From: Meandrina meandrites
Lineage: Eukaryota > Cnidaria > Anthozoa > Scleractinia > Meandrinidae
NCBI GenBank assembly: GCA_963693305.1
Contig: OY855907.1
Coordinates: 38,655,356-38,719,355 of the forward strand
DNA length: 64,000 bases
Reading direction: 5' to 3'
This document shows positions 48,380-58,691 of the stretch, piece by piece. The translations under genes were made by a program, and so were the position numbers. Under the pieces are notes generated by a model. That model was not told where the DNA came from and did not search any database. It saw nothing but the letters and a program-made list of their open reading frames with translations. Each line of letters opens with the position of its first letter. The stretch's first letter is position 1.

Positions 48380-48956
48380 GAGTTTCAAGGCTTAGAAGAC
48401 CATATTTTTAATAGTTAGAGGTTGTATAATAGCATTAATATGAGTGTTTACACCTTTGTTTCAAATTCTGGTATTTAGTTTTGGAAAAAATTGATGAATA
48501 TAATTTTATCCAGTTTTGAATTAATTAATGCTTACATTTGTATACATTTTTAAACGCACTTTAATAATCATTTTTTAAAAAAAGAGTATAGTATACTTTT
48601 AACCCATATATGTATTTAGTATTGAAGTAATTGATCTTAAAAATCTAAAAAGCTTTTTAAGAACATAATTTCCCAGTTTTGTATTCATTAATGATTTCAG
48701 TCCTAAACCAGTTTTTATTACAAAAATTTGTATTCATTAATGTTTTTTCATTTTTAGTTTCCACATAATTTTGAAGCAAAAAACCAAGCATAAAATTTCA
48801 AGTGCTAAAACCATTGCTAAATTACAAGCACAAAAAATTCATTACTAAATCCAGTGCTAAATCCATTGCTAAATCCATTGCTAATTCGAGCACAAAATAC
48901 GAGCACAAAAATTCAATGCTATAAACTGTGCTGGTACCCCCATGTGTTATACTACT
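48380..48956. repeat. Polinton 2 right terminal inverted repeat
   Basis: Inverted partner of 30109-30685, ending GTGTTATACTACT. Confidence 0.88.
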
Positions 48957-48962
48957 ATCCGG
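48957..48962. repeat. Polinton 2 target-site duplication, right
   Basis: ATCCGG, identical to 30103-30108. Confidence 0.85.
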
Positions 48963-48992
48963 TCCGGTCCGATCCTGATTTTGTTAACGCCC

Positions 48993-49000
48993 GTTTCTGA
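48993..49000. repeat. 8-bp target-site duplication, right (hAT-like element)
   Basis: GTTTCTGA, identical to 29145-29152. Confidence 0.75.
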
Positions 49001-49200
49001 CTGCTTCCAAAGAAATTAAATTTTAACAGACATCACGTACTACACAGAAACGTCGCAAAACATCTCATGCAAGTTACAATTTTTTCCACTGGAGACCAAT
49101 AAACCTTGTTTAAAGTTTACAAACACACAGTATTCATTATCCATTTTGGACAAAAGTCAGAGCATGTAACTGATTTAATTAGCAAAACACCGAAACGAGC

Positions 49201-49276
49201 ATAGCTAACTGTCGTGGGTCGTGGGTCGTGGGTCGTGGGTGTGGGTAAAAGTCGTGGGTAACAAAAAACACCTTTT
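49201..49276. repeat. GTCGTGG repeat block, inverted copy 1
   Basis: ATAGCTAACT followed by (GTCGTGG)n-type repeats and GTAACAAAAAACACCTTTT. The inverted counterpart is at 57256-57341. Together they could be the ends of an 8.1-kb unit holding the LINEs, or two independent copies of one small repeat. Confidence 0.75.
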
Positions 49277-50118
49277 AGAAACTTCTCCTTCCAAGGAATA
49301 ATAATTCCTAATGTCAATCGAATAGCTTACAGATGGCTTTATACACTGCAAGTTTTTTTCAGTGAAACTCTTAATTTAAAAATCGCTTAGTGTACTCTGC
49401 AAAAAAGAATTGGTACGACTAGGGATGAGAGAAAAGAAGAAAGGTAACTTCCATACCTTTGCTCCGTGAAGTTAAGTTTAAGCAGTTCAAGACTTGTAGT
49501 TTGCCCCAGCACATGTAGTGCCCACTCTTTTCGCTCTCGTCAACTATAGAGAGCCTGGAACAGGCTAGGCTAGGCTAGGCGCGCTATATTTTTGTGTCTG
49601 GTCGACATGTTTGCAGCCAAGAGTAGCGCCGCTTAATATTTTTTTAGCAACTTGATTTCATGTCTTGAGTAACAGCTTTTTTGTTCCCAAAATAAATCTT
49701 CAGGACCACGATGATTTATTTAGAAAAATCTAACTTCCCGACCGAGGCTAATTAGGGACGGAGCGCTATTCTAGGCCCACCGCGCCTAAGCTCTCCACCG
49801 CGCCTAAGCAACATATCCCTTTTTTCAATGGAAATGTTTACAAAACTTTGATGCAGGACATAGCCATGTCTAACCTAAACGTTGTTTCTGTTTGATGACA
49901 ATTGTTGCAGACTACTGCGGTATTTGTTTTTCTCAGTTTACGTGTTAGGAGGCTCACTGAACGAAATTTCTTTCCTAGGCATTGATTTGGTACTGTTATA
50001 ATAATTTGCGTCATGCCATGATTCAATTGTTATCGAAACTCTTAGCTTGTTACATTATATAAAACCGTAAAAATATAAGCATTGTTAATATTTTGCGTCT
50101 GCCATAATAATTTGATTA
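49277..50118. other. No recognisable gene
   Basis: Includes a short GGCTA repeat (49560-49580), and TTAGGGACGGAGCGCTATTC near 49752, which resembles family B termini. No coding region can be supported. Confidence 0.4.
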
Positions 50119-50125
50119 GTAAAAT

Positions 50126-51568
50126 CAGGAGCCATAATGGGAGCAGACCGTAAGCGCGAGTTCCACGCACCCTATGATACGAGACAATTTTTATATTTTT
50201 AGAACAGGTAGACACGCGCGGATACACGGGAATTGCGTGGGTTCTCGCGTCGATGTTCCCGGAGTTGCGTGATTAGTATCATGTGAGTCGCGAGTAAATC
50301 TGACGCAAATACTCTGTGCTAAAACTTGAGAACTTTCGTGAATCTAGTCTCGATTAAATGCGTCCAATTTTGCTTGCCAAGATAGCTACTCCGGCCATTT
50401 GGAAACCCTCGGGAAACCCCATTTGGAAACCCTCGGGTAACAGTAAATTATTCAAACTTGCCGCATTCTCAAGATTATTTAGCACCTGGAATTGAACATG
50501 CACGCCACATGCCACATTCATTGCTAAATAAAACGCATGAATACAAAGCTCAGCCGCAATTTTAACCGTGGCATATTTATTTCCAGGTGCTAAATAATCT
50601 TGAGAATGCGGCTAGTTTGAATAATTTACTGTAACAAGAGCGTTTTCAAAGCGCTCCAAAATTGAAGACGAGAGATAGCTATCTTGGCGAGCCAAATTCG
50701 AATCTGTTTCATCGAGACTAGGCACACGAAACTAGATAAAGCCGTTTGCACACATGCTGTATTTTTTCATTTTTGTAAATAAACGAAAACAATTGTTAGA
50801 TTTTTTTTCATTAAAAAAAAATGAATCCTTTTCTGCTTCATTTGTTTACAACTTTTGCTGGGAGTTTCCGATCTTTCCATTCTTTTCAACAACGTTTTAG
50901 CTGCACTGAAAATTATAATACAGGATACTAAAAGAAATATTTTGGAGCAGCATTAGTCGGATAAGTGGCTTTAATGGTCACTTCAATGAAAATATTTTCA
51001 TTTTGCAGTATATATGTAATTTTATATGATATGAAAGTCACATGTAACTTACAACAAAGCATCGAGGAAAGGTCGAAATGGCGTATACAATCGTATTTCG
51101 GCAAAAATATGGTTTCTCCTTTTTTTGCTGTCATTCTTCATTCTTTGGTTGCCCATAGCGCTGCGCTGTGAAACGTTTCCTTAATTGTCTTGACCACTGT
51201 GTGATTCCTCGTACGACATGTCTAACGAGTCTTGATTTGTCCGAAAAAAATACTACTGCAGACATCCGAATCACTTGAATCATCGTCACTTTCATGGCTA
51301 CATTAAAAGAAGTGCTCAAGGAGACCTTGACGTAAATTAGGAATAGAAACTGATGAAAGAGAGCCAGTATTTACTTCACTTGTAGAGGTAATTTTGGACG
51401 CCATTTTGTTTATATTTCTCCGCGCGACGTCCTTGCGAAAATCCTCGGGCAGTACGCGCGCGCGCCACGCGGGATGACACGATTTGTTCTAAAAATAGAA
51501 ATTTTGTCCCATATCATAGGGACAAGGCCAGATCTCGCGCTTACGGTCTCCTCCCATTATGGCTCCTG
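50126..51568. mobile_element. hAT-like MITE with 7-8-bp TSD
   Basis: Begins CAGGAGCCATAATGGGAG and ends with the imperfect complement CTCCCATTATGGCTCCTG; further inside, AGACCGTAAGCGCGAG pairs with CTCGCGCTTACGGTCT. Flanked by GTAAAAT at 50119-50125 and 51569-51575. It contains a family C palindromic repeat (50341-50760) and no transposase. CAGG termini and TSD length suggest hAT. Confidence 0.75.
50341..50900. repeat. Dispersed palindromic repeat family C
   Basis: Inverted arms around a centre near 50530: TTCAAACTTGCCGCATTCTC and AAGATTATTTAGCACCTGG on the left, the complements on the right (50580-50625), flanked by CCAAGATAGCTA / TAGCTATCTTGG. A second copy lies at 59470-60000 and a partial one at 9050-9422. 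Confidence 0.8.
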
Positions 51569-51575
51569 GTAAAAT

Positions 51576-52155
51576 TCATAATTAGGATTTTCAGGTTTGC
51601 CTGGAAAATTGGTTCCCTGTCTATAGGAAAGTCAGGCTTTTCTTTCCAAAGCGATGTTAAATCTAATTTTAATGGTGGTGTAGTTTACTTCAATAAAGCA
51701 ACTTGTTGGGAATAAAATTGATACAGTTTGAACATCCGGCCAACCGACATTTTCTGGTGTTGTACCTTATTAAAGGAATGAAACGAATCATTTAAAAAAC
51801 GCTAATAAAATTTGCGCGTTATAAAATTAACGAGAATTTTCAAAACGTTTTGTGCTAAATGAGGCAAAAGGAGCACGGTCACGGAAAACGGATCTTGCAA
51901 AAACTGGCAAAGTTTATCAAGTAAGCCATTCGTTTTTACTCGTGAATGCGCTTGCGCAATGAACGAGTATAGTGGGGAAGTTTAGCCTTCCATCCTTCCA
52001 TCGATGTGTTAACATTATGCAAATTAGGTATGCTCACGGGCGCTTTCTAAATGTCTTTTCCCTCGGCTGTGAATAAAAATAAAGCTTTACAAAGGTACCT
52101 CTCTCCAATATCACTGTTTCCTAAGTTGTCTCGCTATCCCTATAATGAATATTCC
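51576..52155. other. No recognisable gene
   Basis: Unremarkable AT-rich sequence; a LINE 3' fragment starts at its right end. Confidence 0.4.
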
Positions 52156-53175
52156 TTTTTTATATAAACGACCTACCCGAATCCCTCGCCTCTAACATTA
52201 GACTATTTGCCGATGATACCATTGTGTACCTGACCATCCACTCAGAGAGTGACACCCAAGTTCTCCAAAGAGACCTAGACAAATTAGCCGATTGGGAAAC
52301 CCTATGGAAAATGGAGTTCCATTATATTCAGACAAGTGTGAAGTACTTAGAGTGGGGCGCAAGCGTGCTATGGTACAAAATGACTATATTCTTCATGGTA
52401 AGACATTACAAACGGCTGACTCAGCCAAATACCTCGGAGTTACTATAGCATCAGACCTGAGATGGAACAAACACATCGACACCATCACAAGTAAAGCAAA
52501 TAGAACTCTTGGATTCCTGAAAAGGAATCTAAAGATTAACTCTACTGCACTCAAGTCCACTGCCTATAAAACGCTGGTCCGACCTACCCTCGAGTATGCT
52601 TGTACCGTTTGGGATCCATACACACAGGGAAACATCTATAAGCTCGAGATGGTGCAGCGTCGGGCAGCGAGATTTGTTCTTGGCAGATACAACAACACAT
52701 CCAGCGTAGGGGACATGCTATATGAGCTCGGCTGGACTTCCCTTCAAACTAGGAGACAGACACTTAGACTCTGCATGATATATAAAATTCATAAAGGCTT
52801 GATTGCCATGGACGCTCAAGAGTTCATGACGCCACTTCAAAGGAGATCACGGCACGTAAATTCAAATGCGTACAAAATTCCCCGCTAAAAGACGGACTAC
52901 CACATGTACTCGTTTTTCCCAAGAACGATACGAGAGTGGAACAGCCTGGCCAATGAAACAGTAAATGCACCAAACTTGACGGCCTTCAAGAAAAGCCTGC
53001 CGTCTGACCAAGGCCAAACCAAACGATGTTAACTTTGACTTTATTATTAGTATTATTATTTCTACTTAGTCTTATCATAGCATTTAAGCCTTACCTTAAT
53101 TTTTAGTTTTTAGTTATACGCTCACGAGAATCTTCAGAATTGAAGGAGGTGAGTCACCCAGGAAGAAGAAGAAGA
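52156..53175 (+). pseudogene. 5'-truncated LINE reverse transcriptase fragment
   Basis: Begins in the middle of an RT domain (FYINDLPE, then RLFADDTIVY, the catalytic F-A-D-D box), goes on in a second frame (52292-52888) with SAKYLGVTIASDLRWNKHI, LVRPTLEYACTVWDP and MVQRRAARFV, typical of the C-terminal part of Jockey/CR1-clade LINEs, and ends with FPRTIREWNSL in a third reading segment after a stop. The 3' tail has GAAGAAGAAGAAG. Frameshifts and 5' truncation make it a dead copy. It belongs to a different family from the LINE right after it. Confidence 0.85.
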
Positions 53176-53332
53176 ATATTTCCCATCGATACTATGCTGT
53201 TCAAAGGAACGATTCAAATATATCTAACGCATTCACGAGTGGCTCATAGACGCCTTTGATTTAATTACTCTGTATCGTTGCACCGTTGTTCGTCGATTTT
53301 CGTCACTTTCCAAACAGGGAAAGATTCCAATA

Positions 53333-56300
53333 TTGAAATGGTCCAAGCGTGGTCAAACGACCATAGCGATGCCTGACAATCAATGCTTTGTCGCGGTTGA
53401 TGTCATCCTACTGTGCGGCGACGTTCACCCACAACCTGGGCCCACCGCTCAAGCAGAAAGAGGCAGCAAAGAAACTACAACTCTAGCCGCCAAATCTCAT
53501 ACAAGTCAAGCAACCAAGAACCGTAAACATCTTATGTCTGCCGCCCATCTTAATGTTCGTTCCATGGCGTCACGTGAAAATTTCCACCTTCTTAAACAAA
53601 CAGTTGTCAGCACCAAGTACGATATTTTTACAATTTCTGAATCGTGGCTGGACCTTACAATATGTGACGCGGATATACAAATTCCTGGATATGAGATGTT
53701 CAGGCAAGACCGAGGGACACACAAGAGAGGCGGCGGACTCGTTGTTTACGTCAAAAACATTTACAAGGCCTCTGTGATCGAAAAATGGTCCTCAGTGTCT
53801 GAATCTAATTTCCAACAACTATGGTTGAAAGTACAGTGTAAGAAATTTAAATCGTTTCTTCTTTGTACAGCTTATAGACCACCTGACGCTTCGATTGATT
53901 TTCTAGAGAACTTGAGCGAGACGCTTGTAGATTCCTTGCTGCATGGTTTAAACGTGATAATACTTGGAGACCTTAACTGCAATGTACTTGGCAATGATCC
54001 TGATGGTTGCGCCTTGAGTGATTTCTGTTCGACTTTTGGCCTATCACAACTTGTCAAAACTCCAACAAGAGTAACTGAAAAATCCAAATCACTCATTGAT
54101 GTTGCTTTAACGACGAACGAGAATATCATCTATGCTTGTGATGTGAAACAATCCGCAATCAGCGATCACAGTCTGGTAAGCCTAACACTGAAATTCAAGA
54201 CGCCAAGGCCGCGGAGTTCTTTCGCAAACACGAGAAGCTATAAAAATTACGACCCTAATAGCTTTATTAAAGATCTGGCTAATGTTCCTTTCCATATTGT
54301 GAACGTCTTCGACGAACCCGATGATCAAGTGCATGCTTTTAACTGCCTTTTCTTGCCTGTTTTGGATGATCACGCTCCCATCAAACGAGTTAAGATTAAT
54401 TCAAGGCCTAATCCATTCATCACACCAGAGATTAAGGAACTTATGAACACGCGTGATACGTGGCACAAAAGAGCTGTGAGAACTAATGACAAATTACATT
54501 GGAATGCATACCGCTTCTTTCGTCAAGAAGTTAAACGCGAAATCAGGCTTGCTGAAAAAGAACATGTGCGCTCTGAAATTCTAAAATCGAATGGTAATTC
54601 CAACTCGATTTGGAAAATACTTAATCGCTGCATCCCAAAGAAGAATGTACCGTTGGCCACCGTCGAAAATCCTTTTCTCGTAGCAAATAAATTCAACGAA
54701 TTTTATGCAAATGTAGGAAAGGCGACAGCTTTAAAAGCTGTGAATCTTGCCGTGGAACACAATCTTAACACCCAAAACATGGATGGAATTGATCCCTGCG
54801 AAATTGATCGTAGCCCCGGTCAAAATAATATCGCCACATTTGCATTTCAATCGATTACCGAAGATGATGTGAAGAAGATTATAAAGAGTCTTCCATCAAA
54901 CAAAGCTCCTGGTTGCGACAAAGTCAATGGCAAAACCTTGAAAGATAGCTTACCAGTCATCGCTCCTGTAATAACCAGTCTTATTAACAACTCCTTCCTT
55001 TCAAGCAGCTTCCCACTTCCTTTGAAAAAGGCAGAAATCGTTCCAATTCTTAAATCGGGGGATAGCGAGGAGCCTGCGAACACGAGACCTATTTCGTTAC
55101 TACCTATATTATCTAAAGTTTGCGAAAGGGCAGCGCACTCACAACTTGTTAACTTCCTCAGCTCGAATTATATCATACATCATCTTCAGAGTGGAAATAG
55201 AAAATTTCATTCGACTGAATCTGCGTTACTTCACTTTACTGATGAATTACTTAATAATATGGATCAAAGGAAGATATCTGTCATTGTTCTTTTGGACCTG
55301 TCCAAAGCTTTTGATAGTATTCAGCATGACTTAATGTCGTGTAAACTTCGCAAAGCTGGTGTATCTGAAACTGCGTGTGCCTGGTTTGAAAGCTATTTGT
55401 CACAACGTACACAAGTAGTCAAGATCCAGAATACCTTATCCCACCCCTTACCCGTAACGGTAGGGGTACCGCAAGGATCCATCTTGGGCCCGGTACTGTT
55501 TACATTATATGTAAATGACCTCCTTCAGGTTCCAAAGCATTGCAAAGCACTCGGCTATGTGGATGATACCAAACTCTTTCTTGGTTTCCCCTCCAACCAA
55601 CTCTGCGAAATCATCTCTGCTGTTAACGAAGATCTTAAAGAAATTTCGAGTTGGTGCTGTAGAAATTCCCTGCTCATTAACCCCGATAAAACAAAACTTC
55701 TGTATGTGGGAGTCCCACAACTCATGAGGACTTTACCTGGCACTCTACCATCCGCGACATTATTAGGAACAGAAATCAAGCCAGTAACTGTTGCAAAGGA
55801 TTTAGGAGTGCATATTGACTCCCATCTGAATTATAATGAGCATGTCACTAAAACCGCTTCCGACTGCATTCATAAACTAACTAGAGTCAATAGGATAAAG
55901 CATCTTTTGGACGAGAAAACCCTAATCTTTCTCATAAATGCCTTTGTCTTTAGCAAGTTGTTCTATTGTTCGACGGTTTGGAGTAACACTAGCAAAGAGA
56001 ATGTGGGAAAACTCCAGTCAGTTCAGAATTATGCTTGCAGGATCGTAGCCGGCTTGAGGAAGTTCGACCATATTTCAGGAGCCCTCAAATCTCTTAAATG
56101 GCTTAGTGTTAAAGATAAACTGCTTTTTAACGACCTTGTAATGGTCAGGAAATGTTTAAATAATCTCACTCCAAGCTATCTTCGATTTCAGCGACGTTCA
56201 ATCATACACCCACGTAACACCAGGCAAAAAAACAATCTTGAGTTGCCGAAGTGTAGACTAAAAACAGGGCAGAGATCTTTTGCCTACCGTGGGCCTAAGA

Positions 56301-56389
56301 TATTTAATGACTTGCCCAAGAATATAAGAGAGACAAATGACCTGAACCTTTTTAAAAAGAGAATTTTTAAACATATTTTAAATTTGTAA
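53333..56389 (+). CDS. CR1/L2-like LINE ORF2 (endonuclease-reverse transcriptase)
   Basis: An uninterrupted 1,018-codon frame. N-terminal 2A-like motif LLCGDVHPQPGP (residues ~27-38), then an APE endonuclease with LNVRSM, SESWL, ILGDLNCN and the SDHSLVSL box (to ~285), a connecting region, and an RT with KAPGCDKVNG, VLLDLSKAFDSI, GVPQGSILGPVLFTLYVND and YVDDTKLF (the catalytic DD, residues ~743-750), and a C-terminal domain with ACRIVAGL. All key motifs are present, so this copy looks coding-competent. The first codon used is ATG at 53333; translation could also start at the next Met. The 3' UTR ends at a GTAT microsatellite. It moves by target-primed reverse transcription. Confidence 0.93.
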   Translation: MKWSKRGQTTIAMPDNQCFVAVDVILLCGDVHPQPGPTAQAERGSKETTTLAAKSHTSQATKNRKHLMSAAHLNVRSMASRENFHLLKQTVVSTKYDIFTISESWLDLTICDADIQIPGYEMFRQDRGTHKRGGGLVVYVKNIYKASVIEKWSSVSESNFQQLWLKVQCKKFKSFLLCTAYRPPDASIDFLENLSETLVDSLLHGLNVIILGDLNCNVLGNDPDGCALSDFCSTFGLSQLVKTPTRVTEKSKSLIDVALTTNENIIYACDVKQSAISDHSLVSLTLKFKTPRPRSSFANTRSYKNYDPNSFIKDLANVPFHIVNVFDEPDDQVHAFNCLFLPVLDDHAPIKRVKINSRPNPFITPEIKELMNTRDTWHKRAVRTNDKLHWNAYRFFRQEVKREIRLAEKEHVRSEILKSNGNSNSIWKILNRCIPKKNVPLATVENPFLVANKFNEFYANVGKATALKAVNLAVEHNLNTQNMDGIDPCEIDRSPGQNNIATFAFQSITEDDVKKIIKSLPSNKAPGCDKVNGKTLKDSLPVIAPVITSLINNSFLSSSFPLPLKKAEIVPILKSGDSEEPANTRPISLLPILSKVCERAAHSQLVNFLSSNYIIHHLQSGNRKFHSTESALLHFTDELLNNMDQRKISVIVLLDLSKAFDSIQHDLMSCKLRKAGVSETACAWFESYLSQRTQVVKIQNTLSHPLPVTVGVPQGSILGPVLFTLYVNDLLQVPKHCKALGYVDDTKLFLGFPSNQLCEIISAVNEDLKEISSWCCRNSLLINPDKTKLLYVGVPQLMRTLPGTLPSATLLGTEIKPVTVAKDLGVHIDSHLNYNEHVTKTASDCIHKLTRVNRIKHLLDEKTLIFLINAFVFSKLFYCSTVWSNTSKENVGKLQSVQNYACRIVAGLRKFDHISGALKSLKWLSVKDKLLFNDLVMVRKCLNNLTPSYLRFQRRSIIHPRNTRQKNNLELPKCRLKTGQRSFAYRGPKIFNDLPKNIRETNDLNLFKKRIFKHILNL

Positions 56390-56586
56390 ATAATCTTTTA
56401 TAAATATAATGTACATAGTTTTTTATTTCGAATATTATTTCAACCTTCCCCCTTTTTCCGATTTCTTTTTTTCTTCTTTATTGTAAATATTTTAATCTTT
56501 TATCCTTTTAATTTCTGTATGGCGGAAGAGCCCCCAAGGGGGAGCTATACAATAAAGTATGTATGTATGTATGTATGTATGTATGT
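56390..56586 (+). mobile_element. LINE 3' UTR and microsatellite tail
   Basis: Follows the LINE ORF: CGGAAGAGCCCCCAAGGGGG (a small hairpin often near CR1/L2 3' ends), AATAAAG and seven GTAT units at 56557-56586. The hairpin plus short tandem tail, rather than poly-A, supports the CR1/L2 group. Confidence 0.8.
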
Positions 56587-56589
56587 ACT

Positions 56590-57255
56590 CCGTTCGTGTT
56601 TTCCTACGTTGGAAAAATAATATGTTGAGGTTGTTTAAAACTATTCAGAAACACGAAAAATTCGTTATAAGTTCTGATGAAAGTCTTATCTTCCTTTTGA
56701 CTTATCGACCCTTGTTTGCCCTCATTCCCCCTTTGAAGAATAATTTTATTCTTATTGTATTCTTGAGTTCTGTTAGGCATGTTTCTGTTGACCTGCCTTT
56801 CCAAAAAGTCCTTTATAACGGGCAAAGTTTAATTACGTATCGCTATGTTGTCAAAGCATAAACTACCGTCGAGAGCAAACCGCTCGCTGTTTTAGCCTCG
56901 TTAGAAACCATTTCAGTTCTCGCGCTTTGATTGGATAGGTCGTTCTTCTCTAGATGCTCTTTGCAAGTTTATTGCCCGAACATGGTGACAAGAAACGAAT
57001 ATGAATATGCCAATACACTAAGCAAAAGCCGTTTGTTTGAACCATCGAAATAGAACGCTGATAAAGATTCTTGCTGTTAAATAAATAAATAGTTCCACAC
57101 AAACGATTTTGGGAAAGAAGGAGTCTTGGTGTGAGTCCTACAAGAATGAACCTCTTTTCCCTTCTCCCACCCTGCCCGGTGTTATTACCGTGCCAATTCT
57201 TGTCCACAGAGTACACAAAACGATTTGAAGTCTAACTCTGGAAAACTTACGGTGT
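56590..57255. other. No recognisable gene
   Basis: Short open frames on both strands without known motifs. Confidence 0.4.
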
Positions 57256-57341
57256 AAAGGTGTTTTTTGTTACCCACGACTTTTACCCACACCCACGACT
57301 TTACCCACACCCACGACCCACGACCCACGACAGTTAGCTAT
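57256..57341. repeat. GTCGTGG repeat block, inverted copy 2
   Basis: Complement of 49201-49276: AAAGGTGTTTTTTGTTACCC, CCCACGAC repeats, and GACAGTTAGCTAT. Confidence 0.75.
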
Positions 57342-58233
57342 ACTCCACTGAAACTGTAGACATTTGACGGCACGCCGGAATTTAGCTTTCACGAACGAAA
57401 ACATCAAATTATATAAAGCATTTGCTTCCACCTTCTGCTCAGGCCTATCGTGCAGTTAAGTGGTTTTAATCCAAACAATATGAGGAACTACAGTCAAGCT
57501 ATAAGTGAAAAAAATTAGGTGTCAGCTAGTTAAGGTGATTTATTGTAGTCACAGAAGCGCGGTTTCTTTGTACACACAGAAAGACCACGAAAATATAAAC
57601 TAATTCCTCCGCAAATTTGTGATATTATTATAAGGATTTTGAAATGAAATTTAAATCGCAAGGACACCAGATAACAACGCCATATTCAAGTCTCAGATGC
57701 AAAAATTGCGACTATTTCTATGATCAAACTTGTTATCGGTTTGTACCGGTAATCGACTTGCAAATACGGAGACGCAACTAGTTTTTTTTACGTATAATAA
57801 TGCTTCAGTTAAGGCGGTTTCAGTAATATAGGGGCACGGATTCAGAACTTACACAAACGTACCTACCTCATGCGAAAATTGTGGTTGCCGAAAGTCCTCT
57901 GTCCTGCAAAGAAAGAGATGCGTCTTAACATCACAATCATGCTCGCTAAATATGCCGCAACGGGAGAGAAAAACGTGATAACCACAATGTACGGTACCTG
58001 AATGTATTGGTGCTCTTCTTTTCATTTGCTTTTAGTAAGAGACCCAAGGACTGCATTTAATCAGACTTGTATTCAACTTGTTGAAAAGTAAGAACGCAAA
58101 AAGGGAATAAAAAAAGTTCCGTGCTCGTACTCACCAAACAAAAGCTCCAAAGTCACGGAAGTACGTCACGATCAATGTTGAAAACAACATCACCTTGCAA
58201 AACCAGTTATCCTCGAGTTCGTGCATTTGACTT
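57342..58233. other. No recognisable gene
   Basis: Mixed sequence without repeats or supported ORFs. Confidence 0.4.
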
Positions 58234-58236
58234 ATT

Positions 58237-58468
58237 AGAGAGGTTAAGCATGACGTTTACGGCAAACGGCAAACGGCAAAAATAATTCTGATTTTGCTCA
58301 CTTTTTCTTTAGCACTTAAATAAAGCCAGTCGAAAAATAGAAAAAAAATCCCTTAATCACAGTAAATGCAAACAATTTCCCTAAATTGTACAAACGGCTA
58401 AAATCAGACACCAAAAGTTCGATTTTTGCCGTTTGCCGTTTGCCGTAAACGTCATGCATAACCTCTCT
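58237..58468. mobile_element. 232-bp MITE with ~45-bp TIRs
   Basis: Inverted termini AGAGAGGTTAAGCATGACG and then TTTACGGCAAACGGCAAAC; the right terminus has T for A at one position. Flanked by ATT on both sides, a possible 3-bp TSD (PIF/Harbinger-like length). The repeated CGGCAAA inside the TIR is distinctive. No ORF. Confidence 0.75.
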
Positions 58469-58691
58469 ATTTTCTTGTCTTTCGCGTCAAAACCTGTTTT
58501 CCTCAATTCCTCACACTTTACTCCAACCTTGTTCAAACCGGTTTGCAAAACTCCCAAGGGACCGATATATGATGCTGTGATTGGTTATTTCGGTGGTTAA
58601 TCTAATTTTCCTCGCTCCCAAGGGAATTACACACGCACCCTGAAAACAACTAGGGGATGCCCTTAGGCATCCCCAAAAATCTATGCTGATA

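Larger units (their letters stand above)
30109..48956. mobile_element. Polinton/Maverick 2 (adintovirus-like), 18,848 bp
   Basis: Ends AGTAGTATAACAC ... GTGTTATACTACT, TSD ATCCGG, TIRs ~575 bp. Same gene order as Polinton 1 in reverse orientation: the minus strand carries ATPase, fiber, membrane protein, zinc finger, polymerase B, GTPase and accessory genes; the plus strand carries virion genes and the PLA2-integrase ORF. One gene (36972-37532) in the minus-strand block runs against it. Broken genes are polymerase B (one frameshift), the major capsid protein (small deletion), the protease (two extra bases) and the PPxY-type gene (1-nt frameshift). Penton-like, fiber, ATPase, GTPase and PLA2-integrase are open. 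Confidence 0.97.
29153..48992. mobile_element. 986-bp hAT-like non-autonomous element split by Polinton 2
   Basis: Without Polinton 2 and one copy of its TSD, the remaining sequence is 986 bp. It begins CGGGCGCTAACAAAACCCGG and ends with the complement of GGGCGTTAACAAAATC, flanked by GTTTCTGA. The subterminal parts (29160-29330 and 29945-30108) are inverted copies of one another and are made of GGATCGGATC / GATCCGATCC satellite and CCGGGTTTTG words. No transposase ORF. An 8-bp TSD suggests hAT, but the termini are not diagnostic. Confidence 0.7.

Noticed and set aside
53333..56389. Host gene interpretation of the long ORF
   Set aside because: Endonuclease and RT motifs plus the microsatellite 3' tail identify it as a LINE.
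49201..57341. One 8-kb autonomous transposon delimited by GTCGTGG blocks
   Set aside because: No target-site duplication could be seen and the blocks are simple repeats; kept only as a low-interest observation.
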